NCBI GenBank assembly: GCA_034509735.1
Contig: JACGWO010000010.1
Coordinates: 16,195,193 to 16,259,192, forward strand
Length of the DNA: 64,000 bases
Source of the DNA: Sesamum alatum
Lineage: Eukaryota; Streptophyta; Magnoliopsida; Lamiales; Pedaliaceae
Direction of reading: 5' to 3'
A program made the position numbers and the translations under genes. Shown in pieces: positions 1 to 11,359 of the stretch (position 1 is its first letter; every line of letters begins with the position of its first letter). Below the pieces are notes generated by a model. That model made no database searches. It worked only from the letters and a program-made list of their open reading frames with translations, and was not told the origin of the DNA.

Positions 1-400
1 AGCCGCTCTATATTCATCTCCCATGGTGGAATACACTGTGGTATTCCGCTTGAAACCTTTCCAAGCACCACACCACCACTCAGCCTATATAAGAATCCAA
101 ATTGGGGCTTGGTATCCACCACTTTAGACTGGAAGCTAGCATCGCTACATCCTTCCACAATCAACACTCCATGTTGTAACCCTGACTAAACAACATAATA
201 TATGTTGCCTATGGCATAGGTTATGTCAAACATCTAGTTTCCTCACCAGTCTCTGAAGACTGATCTTGGAAAACTTAACCCCATGGTTAATTGTGTGGAT
301 AATGTTCATGATTTAATGTCTCATAACACCTTCACATTATTCCAAATGAGCAAAATGTCATCCACTTAAAGCCCCAGAAACACAACTAAGCTCCAACTAA
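1..400 (-). pseudogene. RNase H and RT remnant of element A
   Basis: Bases 1-180 align by eye with the copia RNase H core of element C around 21350-21540, which encodes the DASFQSDDDD stretch. Bases 185-290 match the end of RT (compare 52010-52140), and 335-395 match the YVDD region (compare 35080-35130). No reading frame stays open. The match to the E/H copies in the RT part suggests A belongs near that subfamily. The stretch 400-555 lies between RT and integrase remnants but I cannot assign it; most of the N-terminal RT and the RT-integrase linker appear to be missing. Confidence 0.6.
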
Positions 401-559
401 CCTAATGAATATTCCGTTTTTGGACTGTCCAAACCTATTTTGAACTCGAAGAAGTCCTGGTCCGACCTAAAAACCCATACTCTAAGGTTGTTGTGGTGTT
501 CTGATCGACTAATAGATGACTGGAATATCGTTAGTGCAAACTTGAAGGAGTCCTGATCC

Positions 560-805
560 GGTCCAGAAACTAGGTACATACATCTCTTGACATATGTAAG
601 GCCATCCCACACACACAAATACTTGTAGGACGTAGGTTTGCCATGCCATATCTAATATAGCATCTGGGGCACGATCTCAAAAAGCGCCATGTTAAACAAC
701 TTGACCACTATCTCAATAGCACACCCCAGAAGGACCAAGATAGTTTAGTGATTGAACCATGTCCAACAAGATTCCATTCCTCCTATCAAAGACGTCGTTC
801 TATTA
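560..805 (-). pseudogene. Integrase C-terminal remnant of element A
   Basis: On the minus strand this matches the copia integrase segment from the ERRN motif after the catalytic Glu through the LLNLAP and PYEIWHGKPA stretches, seen intact at 42250-42530 in element D. It has frameshifts and stops. The integrase is split here by the solo LTR at 811-2958 and resumes at 2964. The two parts join cleanly once the LTR and one copy of the duplicated TGGCG are removed. Confidence 0.65.
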
Positions 806-810
806 TGGCG

Positions 811-2958
811 TGTTAGAATACGTGTCCAGAAAGTCAATGGTATTGGCTGTTCTGAGAACCATTCGTCAATCTGTGAACAAGTAATATTATGTTAATGAAT
901 GTAGTAAGGATTCATAGCCATAAGTTTGTTGTACTTACTGCTTGTCACAACAAACGCCCACAGACTGAAATAACTTTTCGGGAAATTGGAACTACGCTTG
1001 GAGGTAGGTTCATGAAATCAGTTTCGCCAAATCGATCTGAAATACTCCAAGTCAAAGGAATCTCGAGACAGGGCATCGAGAATCCCCTTGAGACTTGCAC
1101 TAAGCATCTGCTGTCGTGTTTCATCGATGGGTGACGAGGATCGTCTAAGCAGTATTAGTGGGTCGGCCTGCTGGGGAGCGGCCGACTGAGGTGACTCGCG
1201 GGAATCGTCATATGGAAGCCACCTGGGCTTGGTCGGTATGACTCGTATTCCCGGTTCCGGTAGTACGGGATTAGTCCTCGGACTTGAGGATCACGACAGT
1301 CCCCTACATACTAAGGCTGTATCTTGGATCTGGTGAAATTTGACCGGTTATATCACATGGTCATCATGAGCCTCATCCAGTGCAGTCGGAGTATGTAAGA
1401 ACGGTGTATTCCAAGATAGGATTTGTCCCCTGTCAAAGGATATGATAGCAAGATCTCCTATGCGCTCAGAGATGGTTTATACTCACAAAGTCTATGGCCG
1501 TAGCACTTGATGTAGTGGGAAAGGATTTCCTACGTTGAGTTAAACAATCTCGAGCATTATGCATAGTTGCCTAGTCAAGGATGAGAACCGACGCCCAATT
1601 CCATGCCCTAGACTAAAGGCCGGCAGACAGGCGACAGTAGGACCGTACCCGTACGTATCGAGCGACGGTAGGACAGTGTCTACATGTAACTCGGAGCCTA
1701 AATGTTCACACCACATATTCACCTAGTCTCTAGTGCCATGGACCGTTGTTAGATGGCCACCCATGGTAACGGACTACATTGGTTATGAAATAACAAGAAG
1801 TATGTCCAAGTCTAGCTGAAAGGTGAACCTAAAGAGTCACACCCACTACACCAAATGAAAGGGAATTAATTTGGAATTAATTCTGGGAGAAGGTCTAATT
1901 TAATGAGATTAAATTATACTTCTTGGAGATTCAAGCCTCGATGGATTATTTGGAATAATTGGGCTTGAGTTCACAAATTAGATTTATGGATTTTTTATAA
2001 AGCATGGGCTTCCCTTTTAATTAGATTAAAAAGGGTGAATTAATTAATGGACTTGGTATATTAAATAAAATTTAATATAAAGTTCATGGGACTATTTAAT
2101 TGGGAATTAAATGAAGTCTATTCCATTAATTAATTAATGGGCTTAGTATATTAAATAGAATTTAATATAAAGTCCATGGGATTATTTAATTTAGAATTAA
2201 ATAAAGCCCATTCCATAAAGCCCATCAAAATGGATGGACAAGATTTGATCAAGGGATTGATGAGATGAAGGGCCATGATTAATTTGACTTAATCAAAGCC
2301 TAGTTTGACTAGGATTTGACTAGGTCAAAATCCTAGTCAAAGTGTGTCTCTTTAGAAGAGTTTGAGTAGGAATAGGAAATTCCATCTTCTATAAATACTC
2401 AAAAACACACACACACACACCTACTAATCTCTACAACTCTCATCTCTGAATTCCCTCTCAAGATTTTTGTCCACCCTCTTCTTCACTCTCCAAGAATTCT
2501 ACTTTGTTCTTCTTGATGGATTCAAGTTAGAACACAAGAGACGTCGATTGCGTTAATTGATAGCGTGTATCGATGTCTCTTCTCCCCAAATAATTTCTTG
2601 CTAGCACAAGAATTCTTTGCTTTCCGGTGTAGTGAGTGTCATGATTTAGAGGGTCTCTTCTTTGAGATCTTGGTGCAAAACGGGGAACAATGCATGTAGC
2701 CAAACGAAGACAAAACTACAACCGGGTAGGTTCTTTAATTACGTTTTTCGGTTTCAATTCTATGGCCTCCTTGTTGTGTTTTATTGAACATGAGATACAC
2801 CAAACGCCCGGGAGAATCAAGGGCACACCCCTTGATTCGTTTATGTATGTTATACATGGTTTAAATTCCATTCAATTATGTTTTGCAATTTTATTATGCA
2901 ACCTTTCGTGCTTCCGCTATTCGCGTACATCTCCCGGGACGATCCACATAACCTTTCA
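811..2958 (+). repeat. Solo copia LTR in element A integrase, TSD TGGCG
   Basis: Starts TGTTAGAATA and ends CCTTTCA, with the same 5-bp word TGGCG at 806-810 and 2959-2963, so both borders are exact. It carries the family landmarks in order: a U3 hairpin block (1736-1766), TTGAC inverted repeats (2283-2340), a TATA box (2390-2397), a CA-rich tract (2403-2421) and the segment with GGTGCAAAACGGGGAACAA near 2670. At 2148 bp it is slightly longer than its relatives. No internal region is present, which indicates LTR-LTR recombination after insertion. It lies antisense to the host element. Confidence 0.93.
2283..2397 (+). promoter_or_regulatory. LTR promoter: TTGAC inverted repeats plus TATA box
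   Basis: Several TTGAC cores (W-box-like) are arranged as TTTGACTAGG and CCTAGTCAAA arms at 2283-2340, followed about 50 bp later by TATAAATA at 2390. The same layout recurs in other LTRs here. Binding by WRKY factors is inferred from the TTGAC core. Confidence 0.55.
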
Positions 2959-2963
2959 TGGCG

Positions 2964-3420
2964 TTCTAGGAGAAGTTCACTGAGAGAGAATTACATTCCC
3001 TTTTATATACTTTAGGAACTCCAACTTAAACACTAGCTACCTTGATCTAATCGAGAAGTATTATGCTTGCAACCAATTTGGTTCTCCAGCTAAAATCTAA
3101 TTCATTGAACCTTCTAAAGGCCCTTAGACTTGTGAACCACTTCTAGACAGCGTATTTAGTGGCCCACAGATATCTGAATGGATCAAATCCAACAAACCAC
3201 TGGCAAACATACTTTGTCCTACAAAGGGCCTCTTGGTCATCTTTCCTTTTGAACAGGATCAGCAGGCTGACAGGTTATCCAATTCGTCTAGACTCCTTGA
3301 GTCCACCAACCTCCTTATCCTTATCAAAGAAAAAATAACCTAGCCTTGCATGCTAGATTTGCACGTGTTCTTGAATATCCATTTTATGTTTGTTTTGAGC
3401 AGTCATAATCAAATTATATT
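2964..3420 (-). pseudogene. Integrase N-terminal remnant of element A
   Basis: Matches the integrase core and the GAG-pre-integrase zinc finger of elements E and H at nucleotide level. The part at 3150-3300 corresponds to the HTDVCGPLN region and the PTCESCLKGK Cys pair. Frame breaks are frequent and the catalytic region cannot be read as one protein. It is the continuation of the integrase piece at 560-805 across the solo LTR. Confidence 0.65.
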
Positions 3421-3499
3421 AAGGGATAGAATAAAAATATTATGCAATCAAACTAGCAGAAGTGAAGAACCATTTTAAATAAAATAAAAGTAACTTCTA

Positions 3500-3760
3500 T
3501 TGATTAAAAAAAATTATAAACCAAATAAAATTTTTATCATGCTAGGTACATAATCTTATTCTATCAACTCTACCTAACATGATTACTAATAGTAAAGATG
3601 ACTAGTCCTATAGGTTCTACAACAATAGCCTTGCCATCGCGTAGCTTTAACACCACCTTCTTCTTAGCTTTCTACTTCTCTCCATCACCAGCAAACCATT
3701 GGAAATGTGAGTTGCTTAGTAGGTATCCGATGCCCAAGAAGCAGAATTAATGAACATGTT
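3500..3760 (-). pseudogene. Protease remnant of element A
   Basis: Aligned by eye with the copia aspartic protease of the other elements (compare 36850-37130 in E). Recognisable parts are the segment for the YVPSMIKN motif (around 3535-3555) and the start of the domain, before the D-T-G site (around 3700-3750). It is interrupted by stops and AT-rich insertions such as A-runs near 3505. Confidence 0.5.
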
Positions 3761-3779
3761 AAAGCTCAACAACAAATAA

Positions 3780-4629
3780 TACTTTGCTTGGAGGGGAGTT
3801 TTGGACACTCCATCTTTCAATGCCCTTTCTCACGGAAGTTGATGCAAACATCATTTGCCCTCCTTGGTTGTGAACCTACCTTTCTCTTTTCTTTGCCCAT
3901 GGCCAGCGGCCAACAGGAGCACTTGGAGTGCTTGCACCGACATTTGCCTTACCCTTCTTCCACTTTGAGTGTTCAGCCCTCTTGCCTTTCACCTTGGAGG
4001 TTTTAGCCTCTCCCAACATGACCACTGACGCTGATTTCTTAGTCATTGCCTCATAATGAACCAACATGTTGACTGGTTTGTGCACGGACCTCGAAAGCCC
4101 ATTCATATTGAAGTTTACGACAAATCAGTTGTAAGAGGGAGGAAGAGACTAAGAGATCACGTTAATATACATGTCATTCTCAAGCCCAATTTTGAGATCC
4201 TCAAGTTTTTCCATGAGGGAAACTATCTTCATTCCATACTCTTGCAAAGAGGAACCATCAACTATCTTGGTGCCGAAGAATATTTTTGTGGTGATATATC
4301 TAATATGCCTATCCAGAACTTCATACACATCTTGCATGTGGAGCATCATCGACTTGATATCATCATACCTATCGTACTATCTTTTGATCTTGTTAGTCAT
4401 TGAGGCCAGTACGATGTTGCGGACCTTTCAGTTTTTCCCATGCCACTTCTTGAACATCAAACATTTTTCGGGCGTGGACCTCTCCAACAAGGCCCGAAGA
4501 GAGTCTTATCCAGAACATAAGTACGGTGCTCGAATCTAGGACAATCATAAGATTTTGCAGCCAATCATTATAATTTTTCCCATCGAATTCATTCATCTCA
4601 AGAATTGCTGTAAGTGAATTCTTAGAAAT
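3780..4629 (-). pseudogene. gag remnant of element A (UBN2-type)
   Basis: Pieces of copia Gag are readable on the minus strand. The N-terminal NYNDWLQNL stretch lies near 4560, the ERLD-like and R-H-I-R-Y-I-T-T-K-I-F-F-G-T-K region near 4270-4340, the VEKLEDLKIGLEND stretch near 4180-4220, and a Lys-rich tail before the zinc knuckle at 3876-4010. The position equivalent to the ATG of the other gag genes (4627-4629) reads ATT on the coding strand, so the start codon is lost. There are several frameshifts. Confidence 0.7.
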
Positions 4630-6235
4630 CTACATCAAATGGCTAGTAGTTTGTTGTAATTTTAAATTAATGTTATGACTTGGTATTTAGTCATTAGACC
4701 CTCCCACTATTTCTTCAAAAAGCCCACCACTCGCAAGTAGGGTTTTTGTGAAATTATTTCCTAGTGGGATTGAGGTCTACAAACGCAATTCTCTAGGCCC
4801 TGCTTTTATGATTCACGAGAAAATTACTTTGTGGGAGGTAACCAATACCATTCCCATCCGATGAGATCCCCACCTTTCCTCACCTCATCTCATGATTTTG
4901 AGGACTCCAAGTGGATCATGTTACATAGCGTTAGGCCCGACCCACCAACCGAATGAATATCTCAATTGTCACCTCCCTCGACTAGTGAGACAGAAAAACA
5001 AGAGTATATTCCATCCGTTCACAACAATAGTGTTACTTTCTTCATTCCAAATGTGCCGCGACTCGTGAAACCACGAATGGAGAGAACTAGCATCCACACC
5101 ACAATATTGTGGATGAAAGGCTTGGAATAATCAAACCATTTGATTTAATTCCCTTTTGGGCATAATATTTACTTGTACCATACAGTGAGAGTTAAGTTTT
5201 ATTAACATCGAGACCTCATCATTTAAGTATTTTGCATGCTTTGATTTTAGTATCAAATATTAAAGCATAATGCATTCTAAACAGATCACATGCAAAAGCC
5301 TAGCACACCCCTGTTTGATGATCACAAGCACAATCCTATGCAATACAGTGAGCCCACAATGGATCAATGGTCTTACTAGGGTGGGCCTACACTATTGCAA
5401 AATGTATAAAACCATTATCATGCTAATTAGCCTTTGTAATTTATCTTTGTTCTTCAGCCTCTCAACCGTGGGCTCCATCCGATGGAACTCCTTCTTGCAC
5501 CTCTATCATCATGTAAGGGGCTTCCTTATATTTTATTTTAAAAAAATAAGAAGCCTCACAACCTAACTACACTCAGTACAACTTATACTAGAAGCCCCAA
5601 TGGTTGGGGAGAGTACAAAAAGAGGGAGATAGAAAGTCTTTTTTAGCAAGGCTAAAAACGATAGAGAGATTTTTAAAACAAAGAGGCACGCAGGCCTCAC
5701 CCAATAATAAAATAAAACAAATCACAGGGGGTCCATTAGACTTTGTGATCATTCCCATTGTTTATCCAATGAACAATTAAGCATAATTATATCAAATATA
5801 TACATGCCACAATTAAATACATCTAGTACATTACATACATGATATCCAATATCATAACTTAAAAAACATAATTATATGTGGAAAATACACATCAATAATC
5901 AATTACAAAATGGATATTAAAACCATACGTCCAATGTACAATTAATTTTGTTTTTTTTAAACTATTTCTCAATTAACCGATAGCAATTTAATTTTAGAAA
6001 AAGTCTATTTAACTAAAATTAAAATCAGCCATATATCATAACTTTAGAAAATATGTAGAAATCTCAAAAATCCAATTTTTTGAGAAAAACGATAAAAACA
6101 ACCCATCTGTTTCAAAGCTATCAGTTGGCCACACCCAAGCGGGGGCATGGTCGGCCAGCACCTATGCGTAGGCTGCCCGCCTACTGCCTCTGCTAGTGCA
6201 CGCCAGCAGGCGCACAGGACATGCAGTGCTTTCTG
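4630..6235 (-). other. Long untranslated leader of element A (part 1)
   Basis: Between gag and the primer-binding site, about 1.6 kb with no supportable ORF. It keeps worn copies of the leader motifs: the CACGACTCGTG-type palindrome at 4977-4991 and 5057-5071, and the stem-loop region at 5341-5365, whose arms no longer pair well. A short GC-rich patch at about 6125-6230 matches the GC-rich island present in the leaders of the other elements. It is cut at 6235 by a solo LTR and resumes at 8243. Confidence 0.65.
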
Positions 6236-8242
6236 TGAAAGAATTGGGTACGCCCCGGGAACGCAACGGAAGCGTAAATAACGTGAATTAAAGCATAATT
6301 TAAAATGGGTTCAAAGGGGTGTTCCCTTTGAAGTTCCCGGGCGTTTGGTGTTTGTCAAAGCAAAATGATAAAAAGAAAAATGTTGGACATGTGGCTTAAA
6401 GGACAAGAACATAAGTACATATAAACATAAAAGAAAACCAACCTTTGTTCGTTTTTACGTAGAACGGCTTCTAGCGTTGTTCCTTCTTTTCTTCCTTGTA
6501 TGTCCACTTGAGAGCTCAAAGTAGAACTCCTCTAAGTATTGTCCACACCACACTAAGGATAAATCTCTATTCTATTGCTAGACAGAAAATAGAAATAGAA
6601 GAAGAAACAATTCCAAAGAAGGCACTATGAATTAGTGTACCTTGGAATGTTCTTGTTCAATCTTCTCTAAGTATGAACACTCAAGAGAGAATTTTCCGAG
6701 AATTTTTATGGCTTAAATATCTAGCTAAAATGAAGCAAGTTAAGCGAATGATGTCTAACAAAGTAGTTTTGTGTATTTAGGATGTAGAGTTCAAAAAACC
6801 ACCTACATAAGTAACCTCCAAGGCAATTTCCACATACACACACTTCTAGCACATTCAGTACATATGATAGAAAGAAAAAACCATCCACATATGAGCAAAA
6901 TTTCGTGCATATCATGTACACATGTGGAGGAGTTGAAAATCCTCCTTAACTAGCTTCAACTTGCATGAAAAAATGGACTTGGATCTATATCTTTTAGGAC
7001 TTGCATTTAATCAAATTAAATAAAGTTCAAATATGTATCCATTGGGCATTAATTAATCTAACTAATTTCAATCCAATTGAAGCTCAATTATTTATTTAAT
7101 CCAATTAAATAAACATAAGTCCAACTTAAAAATAGTTAATCCAATCAACTATTTTAGCCAAAACTCGATAAACTAATCCAATTAATTTAAAGGTTCTTAG
7201 TCCAAAAAATTAACTAATCCAATTAATTAATTCTTGCACCATCCATCATATGGATTTCTCAATAAATGATCCAATCATTTATTTTCTCTCTTGATAAATT
7301 TAATCCAATTAAATTTATTCGCTTCTTCTAGAATTAATTCCAAATTAATTCCGCCAAATCCAAAGTGATTTGTTTGTGACTCATTAGGTTCACCTTCAGC
7401 TAGACTTGGCCTTCTGTCCAACACCATTGGTCAATTAAATTCAATTTAATTAACTATTTTTTGATTAACCATTAGTCGGTAAAATGCCCGTCATCATGGG
7501 TGGCCGTCTAGCAACGGTCCATGGCACTAGATACTAGGTGAATGTTGGTGTGAACATTTAGCCCTCCGAGTACCATACGAGTATGGTCCTTCCATCATCC
7601 GTCTCCCAGTCTAAGTCTAGGGTATGAAATTGGGCGTCGGTTCCCATCCTGGACTAGACAACTATGCTCAATAACTCAAGACATGTTTGTTATTGATCGA
7701 CGTAGGAAACCATTCCCTACTCGACCAATCGTTGTGGCCACAGACTTTAAAAGCTTAAACCATCTCAAAGCACATAGGAGACTCGACTTTCATATACTGA
7801 CAGGTGACGGATCCTATTTTGGAACCCACCGTCCTCAATACACATTCCGACTGCACTGGATAAGGCTTAAAATGAATGTATCCCAGATACGGACATCTCT
7901 TGCCAGACCCTAAATACAGCCTTCATATGCATGTGACTGTCTATAGGACCCTCGATGCCCTGTCTCGAGGTCCTCGACTTGAAACATTTCAGACCAACAC
8001 TCAGAAGCTGGTTTCGTAGCTATCATCCAATGTACGGCCCAACTATATGGGTTATCCAATTGGTCTGTGGGCATTTGTTGTGATGTTAAAACGTTGTTTA
8101 ACATAATCAGTAAGCACAACAACACATAATGCCATGGATGAATACTTACTATATTCATCAAGTCAATATTACTTTAATAAAGATTGCTAAATAGTACCCA
8201 AAACCGTCAATCCAATTGGCTTTCTGGTCACCTATTCTAACA
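6236..8242 (-). repeat. Solo copia LTR in element A leader, TSD TTCTG
   Basis: Begins TGAAAG and ends CACCTATTCTAACA on the plus strand, the reverse complement of the family LTR. TTCTG is present at 6231-6235 and again at 8243-8247, fixing both borders. Length 2007 bp. It contains the U3 hairpin block near 7490-7530. I do not see a clear TATA box. No internal region is attached. Unlike the solo LTRs inside coding regions, it has the same orientation as its host. Confidence 0.93.
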
Positions 8243-8496
8243 TTCTGAGGGGTAACAATTACTGTTGTTGCACGACATAAACCCAATTTTGTTTTATTCC
8301 TACATCAAAAACTAAAACTAAATATAAAATTTTCATAAAATCAATTTTCTTAGAAAATTACCTATATCCAAAATTTAAAAGAAAAATTAACCACATATTT
8401 ACGAAACACATAATCATGTAATGAAGCGGTAAACATGCTTTCAAAAAGCGGATTAAACACGTCAAACATGCTCACACATAAATCTAAAGCCACAAC
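8243..8496 (-). other. Leader of element A (part 2)
   Basis: Continuation of the A leader after the solo LTR: AT-rich with no ORF. Its last bases before the LTR at 8497 resemble the end of the B leader (17810-17860), with a possible worn primer-binding site at about 8481-8495 in which several C positions have become T. No clean tRNA-complementary sequence remains. Confidence 0.5.
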
Positions 8497-10424
8497 TAAA
8501 AGCGAGCATGGATCGTCCAGAGAGGGAACGCGAATGCGGAAGCACGATAATTAGAACATATGAAAATTAAACATGCTATAAATGAAAATAACATACACGT
8601 TCAAGGGGTGTTTCCTTGAACCTTTCAGGCGTTCAGTGTATCTCATGAATAAGAAAAGTAAAACATGTTGCGTTCATGGTGGCCATAGGGTTGCAACGAA
8701 AGAAACACGTGACCTACCCATTGTAGTTTTCTTCGTGCTGCTACACGCATTGTTCCACATTTTGCCACCAAGATTCTAAATTAGGAATCCTCTAAATTGT
8801 TCACGCAAACCACCGGATCTTGATCCCCGTGCTAGCAAGAAATCAAGAGAAATCTACCTAGGGTTATGAATTAACGTGATTGATTTTCCTAGAGTTCTCT
8901 TGTATCAAACAAAAATGAAATAGACAATTCTTGGAGAGTGGAGAGGAGGTGGACAAGAGAGAGAGAGGTGTCGTGTGTGTGTGTGTGCTAGAGCTCATCA
9001 CCTTGTGTGCGTGTGTGTCTCTATGAGAATTTATAGAATATGAATTCTCCTATTCCTCTTCAAACTCTCATTGGGAGGCCTAGGTTGACTAGGATTTTGA
9101 CCTAGTCAAATCCTAATCAACTTAGCCTAAAGACTAAGTCAAACTTAATCTTGGCGTTTGATTTCTCTATTCGATCTCGTCCGTCCATCACTAGATGGAT
9201 TTTATGAAATATTTAAAATCTAATTTAAAACAATCCATTGGGCTTTAAATCATTAAATAATTATTTTGAGCCCATTTCCTCAATTTTAATAAATCCTATT
9301 TATTAGTTAATTCCGTTTAATCTAACTAAAAGAATTAACAATCCAAGAAATGGGAACCAATTTAATCTAATTAAATTATTCTATCTCCTGGAATTAATTT
9401 CAAATTAATTCCTTGATTACCGGTGGATTGTGTGTGACTCTTTAGGTTCACCCTCAGCTATACTTGGCTGAATTTCCAATCATCCTATGATGGGAATTCG
9501 TCCATCACCATGGGTGGGCATCTAGCAACAGTCCATGGCACTAGAGACTAGGTGAATGATATGGCGTGAACGTTTAGGTTCTTCAGTACGCTTGTCCTTC
9601 CATCTACTATCTCACAGCTATAGTCTAGAGTGTGGACCTTAGATGTAGGTACCCATTCTTGACTAAAGCTTTGGCTCATCCATACAAAACGTCACAGGGA
9701 ACTTATCCCACTGTTCAGTCACTGTGGCCATAGATTTACTGGAGGACGAGTCTCAGAGTGTAACTGAGATATTACTGTCAATCCTTTTGACAGGAGACGG
9801 CTCCTTTGTTAGGACCTACTGTTCACACACCACACCCTGACTGCACTAGATAGGGCTTATGACAATCGAGTCTCTCGACTTGGTAGCCTCTTGCCAAATC
9901 TAAGATACAGGCACGGTGTGCATGTGACCACAATAGTCCCTTAAGTCCGAGGACCAAAACCGCACTATTGGAATCGGGAATCCAAGTTATACCGACCAAC
10001 CCTACTCAAGGTCTCCCATGTGACAATTCCCACGAGTCACCTCAGTCAGCCTGCACCAAGCTGGCTATCCCACTAACATTGTATGGATGATCCTCATCAC
10101 TTTTCGATGAAACACGACTGCAATCGCTTAGTGCGAGTCTCAACCGGACTCTCGATACCATATTTCGGGGTCCTTCGACTTGGAGTATATCAGACCGATC
10201 CACAGAAACTGATTTCATGACTTGCCAAGAAAAATTCTTGGATTAACCTTTGGGTCTGTGAGTTTTGTTTGTGCATTGAACAATTCATAATATAAAGCAG
10301 TTAAGTGAACACAAACAAAGTATTATCGCCAAATATGAATATCACTTTTATTCATAATCTTTATTTAAACACCACATCGTCATAAATAGGTTACATATTG
10401 GCTTCACAGTTACCTATTCTAACA
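8497..10424 (-). repeat. LTR shared between elements A and B
   Basis: Starts TAAAAGC (family TGAAAG with one change) and ends CCTATTCTAACA. On its right is the purine tract and RNase H of element B, so it is the 3' LTR of B. On its left is a copia leader, where the 5' LTR of A should be. It resembles the 5' LTR of B (17861-19016) over its length. Either B recombined with A so that one LTR serves both, or B inserted exactly at the leader end of A. It contains a TG/CA microsatellite near 8967-9020. Confidence 0.75.
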
Positions 10425-10441
10425 ATTTCCCACTTGACTTA
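10425..10441 (-). other. Polypurine tract of element B
   Basis: Directly beside the 3' LTR. On the coding strand it reads TAAGTCAAGTGGGAAAT, one transition away from the GTGGGAGAT core of elements C, E and H. It would prime plus-strand DNA synthesis. Confidence 0.7.
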
Positions 10442-10695
10442 ACCCCATATTCTCAAGATGCTGCATATGAGCAATTTTTGACATAGGCTTTGTCAAAGGA
10501 TCTGCTATGTTGTCTGTTGAGCTGACTCGGTCTACCCGAACGTCACCTCTTCCTACCATTTTCCTCAAAAAGTGGTAGCGTCTAAGTATGTGTTTGGATA
10601 GGTGATGAGATCTCGTTTCCTATGCTTGCAATATAGCCCCATTGTAATCACAGAAGATAACTACGGGCTCAGCAATGCTAGGCACCACACTCAAA
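10437..10695 (-). pseudogene. Truncated RNase H of element B
   Basis: Matches the C-terminal end of the copia RNase H (compare C at 21026-21310), including the segment for the DNNGAI motif near 10640-10660. It then jumps at about 10695 into the middle of RT. Compared with C, roughly 620 bp covering most of RNase H and the end of RT are gone. The junction lies in a short similar word (CAA-TCCTT), pointing to a microhomology-type deletion. Confidence 0.7.
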
Positions 10696-11359
10696 TCCTT
10701 CATGGAAAATTGAGTGGACAACCATGCTTTTGTGTCACCTAACATTTTGATGCCATTCCCAATTAGTAGAATGTCGTCCACATAAAGCACTAGGAATATT
10801 GCAGAGCTCCCACCGACCTTCTTGTATACACAAAGGTCACATTCGTTTTTAACGAAATCATATCCTTGTATGACTTCATCAAAGCGAATGTTCCAACTAC
10901 AGGATGCTTGTTTGAGGCCATAGATGGACTTCTAGACACGACAGACTTTCTGCTCTTCAGCAACGACTGTGAATCCCTCTGGCTGATCTTATAGATCTCT
11001 TCTTCAATGAAATCGTTCAGGAACGCCGTTTTCACGTCCATCTACCATATTTTATAGTCATACCATGCAGTTATGACAAGCATAATCCGAATGGACTTAG
11101 CCATGGCTACTGGCGAGTAGGTATCCTCAAAGTCGACCCCGGATCGTTGAGTGTAACCTTTAGCCACTAGCCTAGCTATGCAGGTAGTTACTTCTCCATC
11201 AACGCCAAGTTTATGCTTATAGACCCATTTGCACCCGACTGGTTTAACACCTTTGGGTTGGTCTACAAGTGCCCACACTTGGTTTGTGCTCATGGAGTAC
11301 ATTTCGGTCTTCATGGCCTCAAGCCACTTTCCCATGTCGATGTCCGATCGCATCCCCAT
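10696..11359 (-). pseudogene. Reverse transcriptase remnant of element B
   Basis: Two open pieces on the minus strand (10790-11041 and 11042-11359) cover the N-terminal [25 protein letters not shown], then [21 protein letters not shown], then MDVKTAFLNDFIEEEIY. The YVDD part lies at about 10770-10790 in another frame, so the enzyme is frameshifted. RT would copy the element RNA into DNA in virus-like particles. The closest relatives in the window are elements C and D. Confidence 0.8.

Larger units (their letters stand above)
1..8496 (-). mobile_element. Element A: degraded Ty1/copia internal region
   Basis: Oldest-looking copia element of the window; it continues off the left edge. Reading from high to low coordinate, remnants of gag (3780-4629), protease (about 3500-3760), integrase (2964-3420 and 560-805), RT and RNase H (1-400) keep the normal copia order on the minus strand. 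Two complete solo LTRs interrupt it: 811-2958 inside the integrase and 6236-8242 inside the leader, each with an exact 5-bp target duplication. The coding parts have many stops and indels and are recognised mainly by nucleotide similarity to the better copies further right. Its leader ends at 8496 against an LTR that is also the 3' LTR of element B. Confidence 0.8.

Noticed and set aside
889..1134. Open frames inside LTRs (here and at 7683, 14751, 20158, 24400, 33173, 50535 and similar)
   Set aside because: They lie in LTR sequence, are not kept open in sibling LTRs and have no domain, so I treat them as chance frames.
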